From contig CAYGJN010000045.1 of the NCBI GenBank assembly GCA_964350135.1, positions 1 to 19,488 on the forward strand: a stretch of DNA of 19,488 nt. Reading direction: 5' to 3'. Numbering within the stretch: position 1 is the stretch's first letter; every line of letters begins with the position of its first letter. The DNA comes from CAYGJN01 sp964350135. GTDB taxonomy: Bacteria > Bdellovibrionota > Bacteriovoracia > Bacteriovoracales > Bacteriovoracaceae. A program made the position numbers and the translations under genes. The notes under the pieces were generated by a model. It made no database searches, had not been told where the DNA came from, and saw nothing but the letters and a program-made list of their open reading frames with translations. Of the stretch, positions 7,565 through 15,843 are shown one piece after another.

Positions 7565-10042
7565 ATGAAAAAAGTTTTTATTTCATTTATTTTAACATCG
7601 ACTCTCTTTGCGCAAAGCTTTGATAGTGGAAGCTGTACCTCCATGGGGCATTGGACTCAAAAGGCCTTAGATTTTTCTAAGCAATTAAGAACTGTCATTT
7701 CACAAATTAAAGCTGATAAAGATCAAAACAATCCTTGTTCAGCAATGTTAAGTGTTTTGGAGAAATTTGATCGTCATCAACAGGCTCCTAATTATAAAGA
7801 AGTTGACCCTATTATTGAAGGATCAAATCCAGAGATGGCCTTTCATAACGAAGCCTCATTAAGAGAAGTCTCTGTATCTAGCGGTCAAGGTGCACCTACA
7901 TTACTAGGATCAATATTAGATAATCATTTTGCTACAAATATGAGTTCTGAAAGTAGAAACAACTTATCTACAACAAGTGATTATGCTGTTTCGTTCTTAT
8001 CTGAGCTTGTTAAAGTACTTCCTTCTAGTCAGTCATGTTTTGTAGGAAGGCCTGCTATTACAGGTAAAATTTTAAATGGTTCACTTTCAATGCTTGCAAC
8101 TCTTGCAGGTACAGGAGTTGGTGGAGCAGATGGACTAAATGGACTCATCCAAACTTATATAAACTTTTGGCAAGACCACCCATATTTATTTGCCATGCGA
8201 GAACAAGATAAGGTTGAGTTTATTCAAAATGTTTCTTGCTTAATGGAGTCTGCCACTGATCTTCATTGTTCAATTGAAGATGCTTCCAGATTAATGGATT
8301 TTTATAGAGATAATAAAGACAGGACAGATCAGTTTTATACAGGGGTTGATAAATTAGAAGATCATCCACTTGAAGGCTATCTTATTTTAAACCGTGAGCT
8401 GCCCATTGCCACTGATTGGTTAACACAAGTTATCGTAGGTGTTGAGCCAAGACTTAAAGCTGAAGCAAACTATAAAGTTAATGTCCTAGAAGATGTTATG
8501 ACAACTATTAAAGATAGTATTTATCTTCAAGGGGAATTTAAAGAAGGCTGGCTAGTTTTCCAAGATATGCCAGATAAAACCTCTAAAAGGAATGCCTTGC
8601 TTGACCTTATTGGAAGACTTACGAATAAGCTTATTAGTGACTCCATGTCTGGAAGTATGGATGGACAAACTAATCAAAACTTTTTTACCTTTGCCGTTCA
8701 AGCAGAGAAAATACCTTTTTATCTCATAGGCTACGATGCTGAACAAAAACTTCCTGATGAAGTTGTTTATGGTGCACACGGTATACCGGCCATCCATTGG
8801 AAAAAGTATATGTTAAATGGTGGTCTTTATATTGATCAATTTGCAGATCCAGATCGTCTTCTTACAATTATTGAAGATAGAGTTAAGAGCTTGATTAAAG
8901 AAGCAGAAGCTCGTGCCAGTGATTATTTTGTCCGAAGATTTATTGTAGACAGGGCCAACCTTGTTGCTGAATCTTTAACAGGCCAAAGTATTACTCCTTT
9001 TGAAGCCTTTATAAGGATAAAAGACTATCTTTATAGACTTTATCTAAAATATTCAGCAACTCCAGAACTGAGACAAAAGCATGGTATTCAAATTAATAAA
9101 ATGGCCATGACCATGAATAAAATCAATTCCATCATTAAGCTTTATGATGTGCTCAAGGGAATTCATGTTAAAACTGATATTCTAAGAAAAAATGGAGCTA
9201 AAGAAAATGATGAAGTTGTCATAAAGTTTATTGCTCAAAATGAAGAACTTCTTGAAAACTTTGATAATGTGATTGATGAAATTTATCAAAGCTTTAATAT
9301 GATTATTCAAAGACATACTTTTCTAAAAGATAGAGTAAGTCAAAGTGTTCGATACGAATACACTCACTACACAAGACATCAAAACCTTGAACCATATTTG
9401 CAAGACCTTTTACTTGTTTCTGGAAAAGACCTCCTTATGCAATTAACAATGAGCCTCGGTGATAGACCTGCTGAAGTTGAAGCTGATCTTAATAATGCCA
9501 GATACCGTAGTCAAATTAATTTAAATACTATTGAAAGAGTATTTAAAAACTCACTTGTTCCCATGATGGAAGAGTTGAAAATGATTCACACTAAAGGTCA
9601 TAATGATGACAGGCATCTTACATGGAATAACTTAAAAAGGCTGTTTAAGGACTCGACTCATTCAGGACCGACACTTTATCCGTTAATTTATAATAGAGTT
9701 GTTAATAACGATCGTTACCAATTTAGTGCCTATGACCCAAGAAAGGTAACATTAAGTGATGACCGTTATGAGTCTGTTGGACAAATTCTTTCAAGGCTTT
9801 GTATTCAAACCCTTGGGTTCAAAGAAAAAAAATTATTTCTTGATATCTGTAACGGGATGAATTTAACTTCACCACAGAAAAACACAACAACAGGTGCTGC
9901 CTTAAGCGCTAACTATAGTTCATTTCTGTATGACTATATACAAGAAAAAAGAAGTTCAGATTTAGATCAGAATAAATATAGCTGTGCTTATCGTGATTTC
10001 AAAAGGAAAAACTGGGCCCACTTTTTACTCATGAAGCCCTAG
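7565..10042 (+). CDS. Large secreted protein of unknown family (825 residues)
   Basis: The N-terminus has a clear Sec signal peptide (M-K-K, hydrophobic core, likely cleavage after F-A-Q at about residue 17). There is no lipobox and no further convincing membrane helix, so a periplasmic or exported soluble protein is predicted. The chain looks mostly alpha-helical and charged. It has eight cysteines, clustered near both ends (about 24, 58, 158, 225, 235 and 746, 762, 807) with a cysteine-free middle of some 500 residues. An even number is compatible with disulfides joining the N- and C-terminal regions. A Gly-rich stretch sits near residues 180-190. GGA lies a few bases before the ATG. The next gene starts 6 bases after the stop, so the two are almost certainly co-translated. 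I do not recognise the family and assign no function. Confidence 0.8.
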   Translation: MKKVFISFILTSTLFAQSFDSGSCTSMGHWTQKALDFSKQLRTVISQIKADKDQNNPCSAMLSVLEKFDRHQQAPNYKEVDPIIEGSNPEMAFHNEASLREVSVSSGQGAPTLLGSILDNHFATNMSSESRNNLSTTSDYAVSFLSELVKVLPSSQSCFVGRPAITGKILNGSLSMLATLAGTGVGGADGLNGLIQTYINFWQDHPYLFAMREQDKVEFIQNVSCLMESATDLHCSIEDASRLMDFYRDNKDRTDQFYTGVDKLEDHPLEGYLILNRELPIATDWLTQVIVGVEPRLKAEANYKVNVLEDVMTTIKDSIYLQGEFKEGWLVFQDMPDKTSKRNALLDLIGRLTNKLISDSMSGSMDGQTNQNFFTFAVQAEKIPFYLIGYDAEQKLPDEVVYGAHGIPAIHWKKYMLNGGLYIDQFADPDRLLTIIEDRVKSLIKEAEARASDYFVRRFIVDRANLVAESLTGQSITPFEAFIRIKDYLYRLYLKYSATPELRQKHGIQINKMAMTMNKINSIIKLYDVLKGIHVKTDILRKNGAKENDEVVIKFIAQNEELLENFDNVIDEIYQSFNMIIQRHTFLKDRVSQSVRYEYTHYTRHQNLEPYLQDLLLVSGKDLLMQLTMSLGDRPAEVEADLNNARYRSQINLNTIERVFKNSLVPMMEELKMIHTKGHNDDRHLTWNNLKRLFKDSTHSGPTLYPLIYNRVVNNDRYQFSAYDPRKVTLSDDRYESVGQILSRLCIQTLGFKEKKLFLDICNGMNLTSPQKNTTTGAALSANYSSFLYDYIQEKRSSDLDQNKYSCAYRDFKRKNWAHFLLMKP

Positions 10043-10048
10043 GATATT

Positions 10049-11950
10049 ATGAAAAAAATTATTGCACTCCTATTTATCTTAACTTCTTTGGCCCAAGCGG
10101 GTCGAGTAGATAATTGTATTGCAAAAATCAATAAATTCTTAGACCGCGCCGGCGGAGCAACGAGAGTGGTTTTCCCTGATGGTGATGCTCTTGCTGAAAC
10201 ATTAAGATTTGATGTTGATCAGCTTAACAAATACTTCACCGTTATGGATCTAATTTTAAAAGAAGAGCTCAACAAACTTGATCCTAACTCAAGCTCTTAT
10301 ATTGCTAAACGAAGTGATGCCTTTTCTAAAGTAATTGCTGCCACAAGGTCTCGGTTCAAAAATGAAGATGGTTTTAGTGACTACTACCTTCTCGCAGTTG
10401 TTAGGCTCCATAGTACTTATATAGAAGGCTCTGCACTTCCCTCTGTAGACATGATTTTAAGATCTGGAAACCTTGAAATTAAAACAAAACTAATACAGCT
10501 TGGAAAATATTATTCATCCCTTGAAAGTTATACAGCAAAGGATCTAATAGAGTTTTATACAAAATTATCAAATATTCTCTATGATAAATCTATTAAATTT
10601 GTTGAAAAAGAACTTGCTCCAGGGCAGAGACAACTTGATAATTTTAAAAGACACGCTATTGTTAAGCACCTTATAAACGGCCTTGGAATAGATTTAAAAT
10701 CAAAACTCCCCAAAAAACTAATGTCCAATTCAAGTATTGCTAGTCGAATGGGAGTGCAGAAATTATTTTCAACAATTCTTGCATGGTCAGTGAGAGGCTT
10801 CTTCTGGCTATCAAACCCTAGTAGTGTATTTATTGATAGTTATGTTAAGTACTCTGAAAAACGATTAATTAGAAAATACCAAGGTCAAATCTATGACAAC
10901 GGAACAATAACAGAAAAAATGTTTCAACAAATGGCACAAGAAGACTATTGGGCCATTACAGCTTTAAGATATCAAATGAGATCGAATATCACTGCTACTT
11001 TTACAGGTCTAGCAATAACATCTTATTTTTTCGTGAAAGATACGCTTGACCCTACAGGAGAAAATGAAAACAACCTTGAAGATTTTGAAGCCAAAATTGC
11101 TCTTGGGAACCTAAGGGTATTGCTCAAACAAAAACTCTTGGCCGAAAGAGCTCTAGACTCAAGAGATAGTAATAAAATGAGAGCTCTAGAAAAAGAAGTT
11201 GAGACAATCTTAAGTGGTCTTTCCCTGAATGAAGTAAAAAAACAAATTTCTGAAATTAATGCTAATCAAATGACTCATGACCCGAATAGACAATTTGATA
11301 ATAACCAACCAGAAAAAGACATTGCAGGAGTTGTTTTAGATGACTCAAGGGATGTTCTTATTGGATCAATTGTCCAAATCAAAGATGAGATCTTAGAAAA
11401 AAACTATCCCAACCTTATTGGATCTAAAATTCTAACAGATTTTAACGAACATTTCACTACTGTACTAAATGATAACCAAAAACCTGTTCCCACTCAGGAA
11501 ATAATGAGTATCTTAAACAGTGGCAAAGAACAAGAGTTTATCATTGAAGAATTTATTAACTATGTAGAGACTCAATACTTTTCAAGCTCTGCTGATAAAG
11601 TAGAATCGATTGCAAAATCTCAAGGTTTTTCAAATAAAACAATTGAAGGAATAGTAAAGTATGCAACATCAAATTATAGTTTTGCTCAAAAAGAAGAATT
11701 TGATAAGGCCATTGCAAGCATGATGGGTAGTGATAAAGACTCATACCACAAAGAGCTTTATAAAATTGGTGTTTTCTCTGAACTTGTACGAGTTAAGCTT
11801 CTTACTGATAATAATAGAATCAAGTCATTGAATGCACAAAACGGTGATGATAAACCAATTTATTTAAGACAGGACATTATCAACGAACTTCTTATTAATG
11901 GTGATGATCATGAAGATCTTCTTAAGTTATTAGATGGAATGGTTAAATAG
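10049..11950 (+). CDS. Large secreted or membrane-associated protein of unknown family (633 residues)
   Basis: Begins with a Sec signal peptide (M-K-K-I-I..., likely cleavage after A-Q-A at about residue 17). The start is supported by AGGA overlapping the stop codon of the preceding gene (TAGGATATT then ATG). Two hydrophobic segments lie at residues about 238-256 and 312-329, separated by a charged stretch. They could insert in a membrane or pack as buried helices. The second half is strongly helical and acidic/basic (about 340-410 and 430-630), with a possible coiled coil around 350-395. No catalytic motif was recognised. The tight link to the 825-residue protein suggests the two act in one complex or pathway in the envelope. 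This is inferred from spacing only. Confidence 0.8.
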   Translation: MKKIIALLFILTSLAQAGRVDNCIAKINKFLDRAGGATRVVFPDGDALAETLRFDVDQLNKYFTVMDLILKEELNKLDPNSSSYIAKRSDAFSKVIAATRSRFKNEDGFSDYYLLAVVRLHSTYIEGSALPSVDMILRSGNLEIKTKLIQLGKYYSSLESYTAKDLIEFYTKLSNILYDKSIKFVEKELAPGQRQLDNFKRHAIVKHLINGLGIDLKSKLPKKLMSNSSIASRMGVQKLFSTILAWSVRGFFWLSNPSSVFIDSYVKYSEKRLIRKYQGQIYDNGTITEKMFQQMAQEDYWAITALRYQMRSNITATFTGLAITSYFFVKDTLDPTGENENNLEDFEAKIALGNLRVLLKQKLLAERALDSRDSNKMRALEKEVETILSGLSLNEVKKQISEINANQMTHDPNRQFDNNQPEKDIAGVVLDDSRDVLIGSIVQIKDEILEKNYPNLIGSKILTDFNEHFTTVLNDNQKPVPTQEIMSILNSGKEQEFIIEEFINYVETQYFSSSADKVESIAKSQGFSNKTIEGIVKYATSNYSFAQKEEFDKAIASMMGSDKDSYHKELYKIGVFSELVRVKLLTDNNRIKSLNAQNGDDKPIYLRQDIINELLINGDDHEDLLKLLDGMVK

Positions 11951-11959
11951 CTATGAGAG

Positions 11960-13342
11960 TTATTGCAATATAGAGAGAAGCTTTCCATAAAGAGATGCTT
12001 TTCTCGCAACAGCCAGCTCATACTCAAACCAATTATTCACAAAACTTTTCTCTGTTTCAATAAGACTTTCTTCAGATCTAATAAGGCCATCTAAATCAAC
12101 CCTTCCAATACCATAGAGCCTTGTATTCTCTTTTAAATTCTTTTTCGCTAGATCAATTCTGGCAATTGAAGAGTTTAAATTGATTTTTCTAGTTGTCATT
12201 TGTTTCTTGAGTAAGCGTTCTGTGAATTTAAGTTCTTCTATCGTTTTCCTTCTCTCCATCTCTAAAGAAAGTATTTCAACTTTTTTCTTGGCCTTGTTCA
12301 CTCTTTCCTCTTCAAAGCCTAGAGGCATTGAAAGTTCAACACCTATTGAATAATAAGTATCCCCACTACCTAAAGTTCCATCAGAAAAAGCTCTACTGCT
12401 TTTTGCATCATATTCATTCGTAGAATAAGTACCTTTAAGAGCAACTGAAGGGTAAAAGTCTCTATTAATATTATCGTACTCAAGGTCTAAAATGCTTAAC
12501 TGAGCCTTGATTTTTTTCAGATCAAAGCTTTCGTCAATTTGAAAACTAAGTACAGGCTCTTTGAGTTTAGAGTTTCTTGCAACAAAATTAATTTCCCGAG
12601 CTTTTACAATTCGGTGGAGTTCACTTGAAAGATCACTTAAGGCTTGTGCTAAATTTGCATCACTTAGCTCTAGCTCTTCTTTTTGACGTCGCAGCTCCAT
12701 TTGGGCCTGATAAAGATCGGCTTTTTCATTAAGTCCATCTCTGACTCTTCTTCTTGTTACTGCTAACCTGGTCTTTGATCTCTCTACAGCGTCTTCTTGA
12801 AGTTTCTTGATCGTTAAAGACTGTCTACTTTTAAGATAATTTTGATAAAAAGAATAAAGTTGTTTTTGATTATTTTCGTTTAACTCAATATTGCTCAAAG
12901 AAACTCTTTCATTATACTCCCTGAGTTCTATATAGAACTGCCTGCCAAAGAAGTTTTTTCCTAAATCTTGTGAAATAGAAATAGACTGTGAGAAATTTGA
13001 ACTATCGCTACTACTACTCTCGTCAGTAAAATCGTGACCTAAGGTTAAACTCAAACCGTTTTCAAAGTCTTTAGTTATATCAAGTTCTGCAATCTTACTA
13101 ATTGTCTGTGTTTGATTAGAACTGACAGAAGTCTCTAGATCACTATCCTCATAGCTAAGGCTTGAAGACAAGCTCCAGTTTTTTGAAGCCCTATAAAGGT
13201 CTCGGTCATAGACTGATTGACTATGCTCAAGGGAGTTTTGTTTCAAATTTAGACTATTTTTAAGAAACTCATCCAAGAGGGTATTAAAGTTTGCAAAACA
13301 TGATGTTGAAATTAAAAAAACTAAATTCGTAATTATTCTCAT
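11960..13342 (-). CDS. TolC-family outer-membrane efflux protein
   Basis: Protein of 460 residues with a signal peptide (cleavage after C-F-A near residue 17) and the long helical, Ser/Asn/Glu-rich organisation of the outer-membrane efflux (OEP) family. There are two related halves with extended coiled-coil helices (about 155-240 and 350-430) and strand-rich regions between (about 55-145 and 290-340). The pattern R-R-V-R-D-G-L-N-E-K-A-D-L-Y-Q-A (near 200) and its second-half counterpart G-I-G-R-V-D-L-D-G-L match the OEP helix-turn signature. Such proteins form trimeric channels for type I secretion or RND/MFP export. No inner-membrane pump or adaptor is encoded in this window, so the substrate is unknown. 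It converges with the 633-residue gene, leaving only 9 bases between stop codons. It has its own promoter facing away from rnpB. Confidence 0.85.
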   Translation of the reverse strand: MRIITNLVFLISTSCFANFNTLLDEFLKNSLNLKQNSLEHSQSVYDRDLYRASKNWSLSSSLSYEDSDLETSVSSNQTQTISKIAELDITKDFENGLSLTLGHDFTDESSSSDSSNFSQSISISQDLGKNFFGRQFYIELREYNERVSLSNIELNENNQKQLYSFYQNYLKSRQSLTIKKLQEDAVERSKTRLAVTRRRVRDGLNEKADLYQAQMELRRQKEELELSDANLAQALSDLSSELHRIVKAREINFVARNSKLKEPVLSFQIDESFDLKKIKAQLSILDLEYDNINRDFYPSVALKGTYSTNEYDAKSSRAFSDGTLGSGDTYYSIGVELSMPLGFEEERVNKAKKKVEILSLEMERRKTIEELKFTERLLKKQMTTRKINLNSSIARIDLAKKNLKENTRLYGIGRVDLDGLIRSEESLIETEKSFVNNWFEYELAVARKASLYGKLLSILQ

Positions 13343-13382
13343 AAGCTCTTAAAAATTAAGGATTATTATTTGATAGCGGCAC

Positions 13383-13410
13383 TCTATAAGTCCAAAGAAA
13401 GGCTTGTCAA
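13383..13410 (-). promoter_or_regulatory. Sigma70-type promoter for the TolC-like gene
   Basis: On the minus strand TTGACA (13410-13405) is followed after 16 bases by TATAGA (13388-13383). Predicted transcription would start near 13376, giving a leader of about 33 bases before ATG 13342. AAGAG sits just upstream of that start codon. The -35 hexamer shares five bases with that of the opposite rnpB promoter. Confidence 0.6.
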
Positions 13411-13432
13411 TAAGCCCTATCTTTCTTATAAG
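13404..13432 (+). promoter_or_regulatory. Sigma70-type promoter of rnpB
   Basis: TTGTCA (13404-13409), a 17-base spacer and TATAAG (13427-13432). The start of transcription is predicted near 13439, exactly where the P1 helix of RNase P RNA begins. The agreement between promoter geometry and RNA boundary supports both calls. Confidence 0.75.
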
Positions 13433-13438
13433 TAACCC

Positions 13439-13745
13439 GCTGAGTAAGATTGGACATCGCTGGCCTTAGGGCGAGAGGAAGGTCCGGACACCGTAAGGTA
13501 CTGTAGCGGGTAACGCCCGTCCATCGCAAGATGAGGACTAGTGGAACAGAGACGAGCCAGTTAAGTCTGGTTGAAACGGCTAAACTCTACAGGGTGCAAG
13601 CTCAAATAGGAAGGCGTCTAATCCCCACCTGGGAAAGTCTTCGGGTAGAGTGCTTGAGCCATGAGGTAACTCTTGGCCTAGAGGAATGATGTCTGCCTCC
13701 CAAGAAATTGGAAGGTCACAGAATCCGGCCTATTTCTTACTCAGC
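13439..13745 (+). ncRNA. rnpB: RNase P catalytic RNA
   Basis: RNA component of RNase P, which removes 5' leaders from tRNA precursors. The 5' end GCTGAGTAAGA (13439-13449) is perfectly complementary to TCTTACTCAGC (13735-13745), forming helix P1. Conserved core sequences are present: GAGGAAGGTCCGGAC near the 5' end, ACAGAGAC and GAAACGG in the middle, and AGAGGAATGAT plus CACAGAATCCGGCC near the 3' end. At about 307 bases it is clearly shorter than the E. coli RNA (377), implying reduced peripheral helices. Five T residues (13747-13751) directly after P1 could provide termination. Boundaries follow from P1 pairing and the promoter and should be good to a few bases. Confidence 0.95.
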
Positions 13746-13809
13746 ATTTTTCTACATTGGATATTTTAATCCAACTTTATAAATTTAAACAAATTCTACA
13801 AAAATCAAA

Positions 13810-13867
13810 TCTACAACTATGACGATATTATTACTTATAATTCAGAACTAAGCATAGTTGATGTAGA
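13810..13867. repeat. Long imperfect inverted repeat between rnpB and mutY
   Basis: TCTACAACTATG (13810-13821) pairs with CATAGTTGATGTAGA (13853-13867): twelve base pairs interrupted by a three-base bulge, with a 31-base loop. The 227-base spacer 13746-13972 holds no credible open frame. A weaker 6-bp hairpin (TTGGAT/ATCCAA, 13757-13774) lies just after rnpB. Neither is followed by a convincing T-tract, so function is unknown. Confidence 0.4.
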
Positions 13868-13972
13868 AACAACCTACAGAAATATGGCCTGTAATATTAT
13901 TAAATAACAAAGCCAGTTACAAGAAGAGCTATTCATCTTGCTACAGAGCTACGCAGAAAAATGATTCAAAGA

Positions 13973-14995
13973 TTAAACTTTTGAAAGTACTTTAAATGTA
14001 GTAGTTGAAAAATTTTGTTTCTTATCATTTGGCCTTAATTCGTAAGGCCCTTTTTTTATAAGTTTATCAAACTCTGCTCTTTTGAGCTCAATAATATAAT
14101 TTGTTATTTTGTATTTCGTAATCCCTGTTTTAATTTTTTTAACACCCTTTATAGAGATCTGTGATTTTAACTTGGGATATTGTTTGAGTGACTTGTCTTG
14201 GGACTTAATAATAAAGGTCGGCAACTCATACTGACCTGAAAGCCATTCCTTCTCTGTTTTTTGATAAACAAGAACTTTATTCTTGTCTTTAACAACAACT
14301 CTTAAAAGATCTAATTCAAAAAACTCCGTTTTCTTATTCTTTCTAGTGGGAAGCAAGACTGGTTCTTTGTCTTTTGAAAGGCAAGACTTGCTTATAGGGC
14401 AAAGTACACAATCCACTTTATTGGCCTGACAGTACACTCTCCCAAGATCCATAAGAGATTCATTAATTTCTCTGGCACTATAACGAGCAAAGCTTTTTAA
14501 AATTTTTTTATTATCAAAAAGTTCTTTAATTTTTTTATTAAGCTTTAGACCTTTTGGTTCTTGAAGGAAATAAAGCCTTGCTAAAACTCTTTCTATATTG
14601 GCATCTATGGCCAAAGCTTTTTGATTAGCCCCAATGGAAAGCAAAGCACTTGCTGTGTAGTCACCAATGCCTGGAATTTCAATCAAGGTATGATAGTCCA
14701 GAGGAATAGAGCCATTATGATGCTCTTTTATATGCTTGGCTGCTTTTAAAAGATTTCTCGCACGTCTGTAATAACCAAGACCCTTCCAGGCAATGCAAAT
14801 CTCTTCCTCTGTAGCTTCAGCTAATCTGGCAATATTGGGGTATGCATTTAGAAATTTATCAAAATGATTAAGAACAGTTCCTACAGTTGTTTGTTGAAGC
14901 ATTATTTCAGAGACAAGTGTTCCATAGAGAGTTCTGGATGCCCTCCAAGGCAAATGAGAATAATTCTTTTTTGACCAAAGAATAAGTTGTTTCAT
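13973..14995 (-). CDS. mutY: A/G-specific adenine DNA glycosylase
   Basis: Removes adenine mispaired with 8-oxoguanine in base-excision repair. The catalytic glutamate is Glu30 in S-E-I-M-L-Q-Q. The helix-hairpin-helix is I-P-G-I-G (107-111) and the essential aspartate is Asp131 in A-I-D-A-N. The [4Fe-4S] cluster ligands have the exact Cys-x6-Cys-x2-Cys-x5-Cys spacing (Cys189, 196, 199, 205). A C-terminal region of about 110 residues corresponds to the NUDIX-like 8-oxoG recognition domain, with W-L-S-G-Q-Y-E-L-P. At 340 residues the length is normal. The gene lies 43 bases after the VWA-like gene on the same strand, so it may be co-transcribed. No strong ribosome-binding site precedes the ATG. 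Confidence 0.95.
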   Translation of the reverse strand: MKQLILWSKKNYSHLPWRASRTLYGTLVSEIMLQQTTVGTVLNHFDKFLNAYPNIARLAEATEEEICIAWKGLGYYRRARNLLKAAKHIKEHHNGSIPLDYHTLIEIPGIGDYTASALLSIGANQKALAIDANIERVLARLYFLQEPKGLKLNKKIKELFDNKKILKSFARYSAREINESLMDLGRVYCQANKVDCVLCPISKSCLSKDKEPVLLPTRKNKKTEFFELDLLRVVVKDKNKVLVYQKTEKEWLSGQYELPTFIIKSQDKSLKQYPKLKSQISIKGVKKIKTGITKYKITNYIIELKRAEFDKLIKKGPYELRPNDKKQNFSTTTFKVLSKV

Positions 14996-15038
14996 GAATA
15001 AAGATTTATCACAATTTTAAGACAATAAATAGATAGGC

Positions 15039-15842
15039 TTACTTACAAAATTTTGAGACATCATCAATTTTAGCTAAAAGATCTGTAGCAATTAGCTCTT
15101 TTCGCGGTATCTCTCCTTTAATCTTTGCTCCAATGGAAGTGAGATAATCACCAAGACGATAATTGAATTCTGATATATCAGTTATAAGTACAAGGTTTTT
15201 TGCTTCTGATTCCTTAATCCATTTAATAATTCTATCTGTATTATTTGATCCAAAAGTTTTACACGCTTCTGAGTAATCCATAATCTCTTTAATGGATGTA
15301 TCAAATGCATAAACTGTAATATTTCCATTACAGGTTGTTCTAAGTCTTGTGAGAAAACTCTTTCTATTGCACTCTCCACCCTCACTAAAGTCGATACCTC
15401 TAAATGAAGAGCTAATATCAACTAGTACATGCAGGCCTGTCTTCTTTCTGGATTTAGCGGCCTGTGCTTTTCCGCAAAACATATCAAAATAATATCCACG
15501 ATCGCATTTAATAAGATCAGACTGCAGATTAGAAAGATGTTTGTCATTAACCTTCTGAGCTTTATTTTCTTCTAAATTATTATGGTCTGCCTTAGTGTCC
15601 CCTGACTCTTTATCTATATAACCAAGTTGTGGATGGAAACATCCATCTCCATAAGGAACACATTCATCACGCGGATTGCTTTGAGCAACTCTTGCAATGG
15701 TCCTTGTAGGGTAAATCTCATAAGGTATTTGAAAACTTAAACGCTTCCCGCTTAAAAACCAAACCTCAACATGATCTGGCTCGGCCCAAGACTTCATACT
15801 AACTGCAAGAAAAACGATTGTAAGAAAACAGTATTTAATCAA
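15039..15842 (-). CDS. Secreted von Willebrand factor A-like protein (TTG start)
   Basis: The reading frame opens at TTG (plus-strand bases 15840-15842 read CAA), one base after the stop of the XRE gene. GGAG seven bases upstream and an intact signal peptide immediately after (cleavage likely after S-W-A, residue 20) support this start. Residues about 134-240 look like a VWA fold. The metal-ion-dependent adhesion site is D-I-S-S-S (Asp142, Ser144, Ser146), with further candidates N-T-D (201-203) and I-T-D (220-222) in the expected order. Eight cysteines (about 61, 68, 113, 123, 158, 171, 194, 266) suggest disulfides in the periplasm or outside. The role may be metal-dependent protein binding; the partner is unknown. 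The VWA match is a motif reading and should be taken as probable. Confidence 0.7.
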   Translation of the reverse strand: MIKYCFLTIVFLAVSMKSWAEPDHVEVWFLSGKRLSFQIPYEIYPTRTIARVAQSNPRDECVPYGDGCFHPQLGYIDKESGDTKADHNNLEENKAQKVNDKHLSNLQSDLIKCDRGYYFDMFCGKAQAAKSRKKTGLHVLVDISSSFRGIDFSEGGECNRKSFLTRLRTTCNGNITVYAFDTSIKEIMDYSEACKTFGSNNTDRIIKWIKESEAKNLVLITDISEFNYRLGDYLTSIGAKIKGEIPRKELIATDLLAKIDDVSKFCK

Positions 15843-15843
15843 A

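Noticed and set aside
8552..8797. Minus-strand 81-codon frame inside the 825-residue gene
   Set aside because: It is antisense to a long gene with a signal peptide, with no promoter or ribosome-binding site of its own.
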